Source of the DNA: Arbacia lixula
Lineage: Eukaryota; Echinodermata; Echinoidea; Arbacioida; Arbaciidae
Assembly (NCBI GenBank): GCA_963669155.1
Contig: OZ022587.1
Span: 17,686,980-17,750,979, forward strand
Direction of reading: 5' to 3'
DNA: 64,000 nucleotides
Made by a program: the position numbers and the translations under genes
The notes under the pieces: model-generated
Seen by the model: only the letters and a program-made list of their open reading frames with translations
Databases searched by the model: none
What the model was told of the DNA's origin: nothing
In this document: positions 60,701 to 64,000 of the stretch, one piece after another
How the letters are laid out: every line of letters starts with the position of its first letter
Numbering within the stretch: position 1 is the stretch's first letter

Positions 60701-62769
60701 AGAGGAGACGGATCTAGGATGGCATTAGGGCGTAGTCTGTGTTACCAGACATGGTTGTTAACAGACTCAGCGGTGTCTATCTCATAGCCTATAACCAGGC
60801 TACCGGAATACAATTAATTTAAATTCAATATTATTGTCAGTTTGAAAAATATATGAAATCATTTAACGTGTTATATAACATGTATGTAATTAAATAAATG
60901 TAAATGATAAAATGTACATGGTGGGGACAAGTATGACCCCAAGAAATGTAGTATTCATCTTAAAACAGGTGGTACTTATTTACAGATTTCCTTAATACAG
61001 GTTTCACTGGGGAACGCAATTCAAGGGAAACTAAACTTAAGGTCTTTATAGACAGGTAGTTTTTATATACAGTATAAGCATGATAGGTGGTCTTGGACAA
61101 AGTTTATTGTAGAACTTTCCTTTTTTCTTCAGTGATTATTCAGGTGCTCTTATCCATGGATGTCGTTATTGGCGACGCGCTTCTTCGCGCTGTCGACGTC
61201 GAATTCGAGCCCGCAGTCGAGTGCATCCTGAAGTATGTAGACGAGAAGGTATGGCATGGGATTGCTTTTGTATGACGTCATAAACTTTCTCGGAGGGGGT
61301 GAGAGGGAGCGGAGTGAGGGGGGGGGGGGGGTCGTATGACACCCTGACTGAAAGAGGGCCGCCTTATTACTCTGTCAGTACCATTGGCATAAAGACGTGT
61401 ATTAAGCCAATGAGGTTTCCAAGGCCCGGTAATGGGTAATGTAAGGGTTAAGTGTGACATCATGAACGATATTGAAGCAAATAGTCTGCTTTTATTTGTT
61501 GCTCTTTATGTCGGTGTGAATGATATTCGTGCATTTTTTAGGGCTCACGTTTCCGTGTTACAGCATTGCGTGACAGTATACTATTTTCGTCATGTATGCA
61601 TATTTTCTGTTCGTCTTTCAAACGATATGTTATATGCGAGGTATGTCCGAATAGGAACAATTAAAAAGATATGGGGGCATTCCACCCATTGAAACCAACT
61701 TTTTAGATGTAGGTGAATGTAATAAAGTGTTACAAAATATTAAGAAAACGGGTCTTTGAAAACCTGCCAAATGGCCAAATAGGAACAGGCTACGTTGCAT
61801 AGTGTAACACAAGAAATTACATTATATGTAGGCGTGGTCTGGGGATAGTTGTCCTATAATTATGCTCCGTACTCTCCCTTCTATTAACCCCGAATTTTCT
61901 TTCATCGGTTTTGAGGAGGAGGTAAGAAAGTTACGGGGTACAGATAATGGGGATTCTGTGGACTGGAAGATTAAAAACTTTGCATAGAGCCATTTTGAAA
62001 ATGAAGTTAAGATAGGACAGTTGGGATTTGGTCGACATGTACTTCGAATATAAATAGGAAACAAGCAGTTTAACTAGAATGACTACTTTGATAAGCAGCC
62101 TGACTGACTGGGTTAGTACATTAAGGGGCGGTTTACCATGACGTGGAGCTGATGTACAATGACCTCAGAAAAGAGAGTTGTGGCACTCCGTGATCGCCTA
62201 CATCACACGATATTATGGCAAGCCGTTTTAACATTTATTCCTATTTCTTGATATCACGAATTCGATTTCTTGATATCACGAATTCGATTTTTTTGATATC
62301 AAGAATTTGATTTCAAGAATTTGATTTCTTGATATCAAGAATTGCCATTGCTTGACTACACAAAACCATTTCTTGATATCTATAATTCGAATTCTTGATA
62401 TCAAGAAGTCAAATTCTTGATATCACGAATTCGATTTCTTGATATCAAGAATTCGAATTCTTGATATCAAGAAATGGTTTTGTGTAGTTAAGCAATGGCA
62501 ATTCTTGATATCAAGAAATCGAATTCTTGATATCAAAAAGTCGAATTCTTGATATCAAAAAATCGAATTCGTGATATCAAAAAATAGGAATAAATGCTAA
62601 AACGGCTTGCTATACAATATGGCACTGACAAGTGTTTCTGTGATTTCTCGTACAGGGGAAGGAAGAGCGGGAGAAGATCATCAACTGTCACTGCGATGGC
62701 AGCGACTTCCACCCAACGGTCACCCCAATCATGAGAGCAGCTCAAATCAACAACTTCGCTCTGGTCAAG
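48493..62769 (+). CDS. Gene B: TRPC-like channel, 5' part only (exons 1-3)
   Basis: Joined exons: 48493-48706, 61133-61248, 62656-62769, giving 148 residues, all N-terminal ankyrin-like. The phases match gene A exactly (1, 0, 0), and exons 2 and 3 have identical lengths. It begins MELENIDPPRL with a Glu/Asp run, then GQAEFFQAAETGDVTTLKAL. The window ends with CCCAACCCAG, which matches the intron 3 acceptor of gene A, so exon 4 should start at the next base. It is a tandem, same-strand paralogue lying 7.1 kb downstream of the gene A stop. The transmembrane part is not in view, so intactness of the whole gene cannot be judged. Confidence 0.9.
48934..49091. mobile_element. Foldback MITE, GGGCCCCGTTGCATAAAAC end, copy 2
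   Basis: 158 bp in gene B intron 1, 228 bp after the exon 1 donor. Ends GAGCCCTGTTGCATAAAA and TTTTATGCAACGGGGCC. Confidence 0.75.
49806..50051. mobile_element. MITE, GCCCTACTCTGAC family, copy 2 (inverted)
   Basis: 246 bp in gene B intron 1, in the opposite orientation to copies 1 and 3. Ends CACCCTACTCTGAC and GTCACAGTAGGGC. Confidence 0.8.
51499..52122. mobile_element. MITE, AGGGCCCCTGTCATC ends
   Basis: 624 bp in gene B intron 1, TTAA on both sides. The outer repeats AGGGCCCCTGTCATCAAA and GATGACAGGGGCTCT pair; inner arms also pair (CAATGTTTAGTTTGTGCAT and its inverse). Confidence 0.82.
52458..52715. mobile_element. MITE, GCCCTACTCTGAC family, copy 3
   Basis: 258 bp in gene B intron 1, same orientation as copy 1. 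The left end is slightly decayed (GCCCTACTCTGAAAAAAAGG). Confidence 0.82.
53588..53680. mobile_element. Short MITE, TTAACYCTTTGTGTG family, copy 5
   Basis: TTAACCCTTTGTATGTCAGA to GGCATTCAAAGAGCTAA, in gene B intron 1, abutting a 363-bp foldback element. Copy 4, more decayed, is at about 43054-43120. Confidence 0.6.
53685..54047. mobile_element. Foldback MITE, AGGGCATATACTGTACTGG family, copy 3
   Basis: 363-bp palindrome in gene B intron 1. TTAA flanks are no longer visible. It adjoins a TTAACCCTTTGTATG element at 53588-53680. Confidence 0.82.
54940..55000. repeat. (ATT)n microsatellite
   Basis: About 55 bp of TTA/ATT with GTATT and CATT interruptions in gene B intron 1. Confidence 0.9.
55405..55650. 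mobile_element. Foldback with GGGAAA-rich arms
   Basis: Arms of about 110 bp pair across a loop of about 35 bp: AGCTCAAAGGAATTGTCATA in the left arm and its inverse in the right, followed by GGGAAAGGGAAA runs and GGAGCCGCAGT. In gene B intron 1. Confidence 0.78.
56950..57221. mobile_element. CRE-bearing MITE family, copy e (5' truncated)
   Basis: The right half only, ending GATGAACTATCCCT then TTAA, in gene B intron 1. TGACGTCA at 57088-57095. A further 40-bp scrap of the same right end lies at about 55880-55918. Confidence 0.75.
58036..59500 (-). pseudogene. LINE fragment, minus strand, in gene B intron 1
   Basis: The minus frame at 59018-59323 contains KEFQFKLLHGVVYTKEQLF, the conserved block downstream of the RT domain in LINE ORF2 proteins. 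The minus frame at 58647-58922 contains NTLIIVTIFVFIK, resembling the later C-terminal block. The Cys/His knuckle between them is not recovered and frames are broken. The proposed 3' end lies near 58036 in an A/T-rich stretch. Exact limits are uncertain. Confidence 0.65.
59556..60424. repeat. (CA/TA) complex satellite
   Basis: About 870 bp of CACATACA-type units with recurring CGTACACACACA and TATATACACA variants about every 100-120 bp, indicating higher-order tandem structure. Alternating purine-pyrimidine throughout. The long open frames here are artefacts. Gene B intron 1. Confidence 0.93.
61133..61248 (+). CDS. Gene B exon 2
   Basis: 116 nt. The acceptor is TTTTTTCTTCAG and the donor GTATGG. 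It reads IIQVLLSMDVVIGDALLRAV then EFEPAVECILKYVDEK. It shares a perfect 24-nt block with gene A exon 2 (from GCTTCTTCGCGC onward). Confidence 0.92.
61249..62655 (+). other. Gene B intron 2
   Basis: 1.4 kb, against 2.36 kb in gene A. TGACGTCA lies at 61273-61280, with a one-base variant at the same place after gene A exon 2 (TGACGTCG, about 22457). A G run is at 61317-61330 and the GATATC foldback is at its 3' end. Confidence 0.75.
62217..62614. mobile_element. Foldback element built of GATATC palindromes
   Basis: Outer arms GCAAGCCGTTTTAACATTTA and the inverse of TAAATGCTAAAACGGCTTGC enclose 13 GATATC hexamers in about 340 bp, most inside TTCTTGATATCAAGAA joined by TTCGA. A further inner pair, TTGCCATTGCTTGACTACAC and its inverse, is present. 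It lies in gene B intron 2, about 45 bp before exon 3. Confidence 0.82.
62656..62769 (+). CDS. Gene B exon 3
   Basis: 114 nt. The acceptor is CGTACAG and the donor GTATTC, phase 0. It contains GSDFHPTVTPIMRAAQINNF. Its acceptor lies only about 50 bp after a large GATATC-rich foldback element. Confidence 0.92.
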
Positions 62770-62878
62770 GTATTCTGGAAAAGGAAACAATTAGTTTAAA
62801 TATTAAAAATATATTCTAGGCATACAACCGGTAGTGAGATTAAGTACTCCATCCTGTAAAAGACGAAAAGGATATTAA

Positions 62879-63224
62879 AGGGATAGTTCACCACGGAGAT
62901 AAGTTGGTTTCAATAAAAACAGAAACAGTGAATAAATATATTATTGAAGGTTTGACGAAAATCTGTCAAAGGATAGCAAAGTTATGATCTTTTTAGATAT
63001 CAGTTTTGTGACGTCACGTGCGAGGTGCTCCCCTATAATGTCGTGTGCAGTATAATTCCATAAATTGCTCTTTTTCTGTTTTTGACAACGGAATGATTTG
63101 TTTTCATACAGGTATAATAACTTTCCTATCTTTTGATGGATTTTCATCACACCTGCAGTAATATGTTTCTTTCATGTGTCTGCTTTTTATTGAAACCAAC
63201 TTATCTCCATGGTGAACTATTCCT
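62879..63224. mobile_element. CRE-bearing MITE family, copy g (internally deleted)
   Basis: 346 bp in gene B intron 3, TTAA on both sides, with AGGGATAGTTCACC and its inverse at the ends. TGACGTCA at 63009-63016; the second site is lost with the deleted centre. Confidence 0.8.
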
Positions 63225-63604
63225 TTAATTCTCCATAATGCATGATAGGAGAATAAGTCCCACGATACACCGCACACATCTTCATTCGGATTTTGTTTGC
63301 AATCATGTTTCCGCTCTACATGTCGTGTACTACAGTATGAAAGGCGGGCATGACTGCAAATGAATGTCGCTGCGCGTTGCATGATGGGACGACTTTCCCC
63401 TTCAAATGGTACGGAGAGTGAAAGTACAATAACAGGAACTGGCAAAAACTGTGCTATTAATTGTGCTATATAACGAAATTAATAATTTATTTCAATTTAA
63501 GCGAGACTATGTGTTATGGTTTAGCTCGACTTTTTTCGACCGTGCTGAAATTTTGAGAAAAATTGTGTCCTTGAAATAAACATAAGTTTAAGGGATACTG
63601 CGCT

Positions 63605-64000
63605 CCCGTCCTATCTGATTTAATACCACCTTCCTCCAATCTTCTTCCTCCCTCCCTCCCTCCCGGCCTTTTACCCTTCCCTTCCCCTGTTTCCCGGTAT
63701 CAACACTACCTTCCCCCTTACCCCCTCCACCACTCTCTTACCCCTCTCTGCCTCCCTTCACCTCCCCTCCTATCTGATTTGATACCACCTTGCCCATATC
63801 ACCTCCACCACTCCCTTACCCCTCTCCCCACTCCCTTACCCCTCCACCACATCTTTACCCCTCTCCCCACTCCCTTTAACCCTCCACCACTCCTTTACCC
63901 CTCGCCCCACTCCCTTACCCCTCCACCACCCCTTTACCCCTCTGCTCACTCCCATCACGGTCCCCTCCTTACCCCTATCCCGGCCCTCTTCCCAACCCAG
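63605..64000 (+). repeat. Pyrimidine tandem array and intron 3 acceptor of gene B
   Basis: TATCTGATTTRATACCACCT recurs at about 63613 and 63770. Between and after are CCACTCCCTTACCCCTCCAC units of about 25 bp. It ends CCCGGCCCTCTTCCCAACCC and AG exactly at the window edge, the acceptor expected for gene B exon 4. Confidence 0.82.

Larger units (their letters stand above)
48707..61132 (+). other. Gene B intron 1 (12.4 kb)
   Basis: GTAGGT to TTCAG. It holds eight listed mobile elements, a LINE fragment and the CA/TA satellite. Hairpins lie at 51046-51158 (GAACTATCACTTCC) and 60648-60757 (GTAACACAGACTACGCCCT, with its inverse). An AACGCG-rich patch is at 50850-50905. About 52,720-53,580 and 54,300-54,940 show nothing recognisable. 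Confidence 0.7.

Overview
This is a eukaryotic window, AT-rich and non-coding for the most part, with GC-richer short exons, GT-AG introns, long microsatellites and many short foldback transposons. The repeats (TTAA-flanked foldback MITEs, a tRNA-derived SINE, L2/RTE-like LINE tails) and a divergent TRPC-type ion channel suggest a marine invertebrate, most likely a deuterostome such as an echinoderm. That placement is inference; no sequence here proves the species.

Two tandem, same-strand paralogous genes for short transient receptor potential (TRPC-like) cation channels dominate the window. Gene A is complete: 16 coding exons from about 9,719 to 41,402 join without frameshift or stop into a 988-residue protein. 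It has an N-terminal ankyrin-like region, the TRP_2 linker, a pre-S1 segment, S1-S6 with a pore loop, the TRP box (EWKYSR), a proline box (PPPFN), the C-terminal rib and coiled-coil helices, and an unusual Gly/Ser/Asp-rich plus Glu-rich tail. Gene B starts at 48,493. Only exons 1-3 (148 residues) lie inside the window, and the last bases are the splice acceptor of its intron 3, so exon 4 should begin at the first base outside. Exons 1-3 match gene A in phase, and exons 2 and 3 match it exactly in length (116 and 114 nt).

Layout: 1-9,361 intergenic, repeats only; 9,362-9,718 candidate promoter and 5' leader of gene A; 9,719-41,402 gene A; 41,403-48,233 intergenic with several MITEs; 48,207-48,492 candidate promoter and leader of gene B; 48,493-64,000 gene B (5' part). 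The first introns are very long (about 12.4 kb in both genes).

Repeats: at least four unrelated-looking MITE families share TTAA target duplications. One of them (AGGGATAGTTCACC ends) carries a perfect CRE (TGACGTCA) in its arms. Others include a GCCCTACTCTGAC family, a TTA-flanked 450-bp element, a TTAACYCTTTGTGTG family, several GGGCCC/GGGTGTTTCACC foldbacks, and a foldback built of 13 GATATC palindromes just upstream of gene B exon 3. Fragments of at least three LINEs and one SINE are present. No bacterial operon, CRISPR array or complete transposase was found. The most interesting points are the tandem TRPC pair that lacks the usual zinc-binding His/Cys motif (visible in gene A), an 80-bp tandem duplication that copies a splice donor, the CRE-carrying MITE family, and the GATATC foldback.
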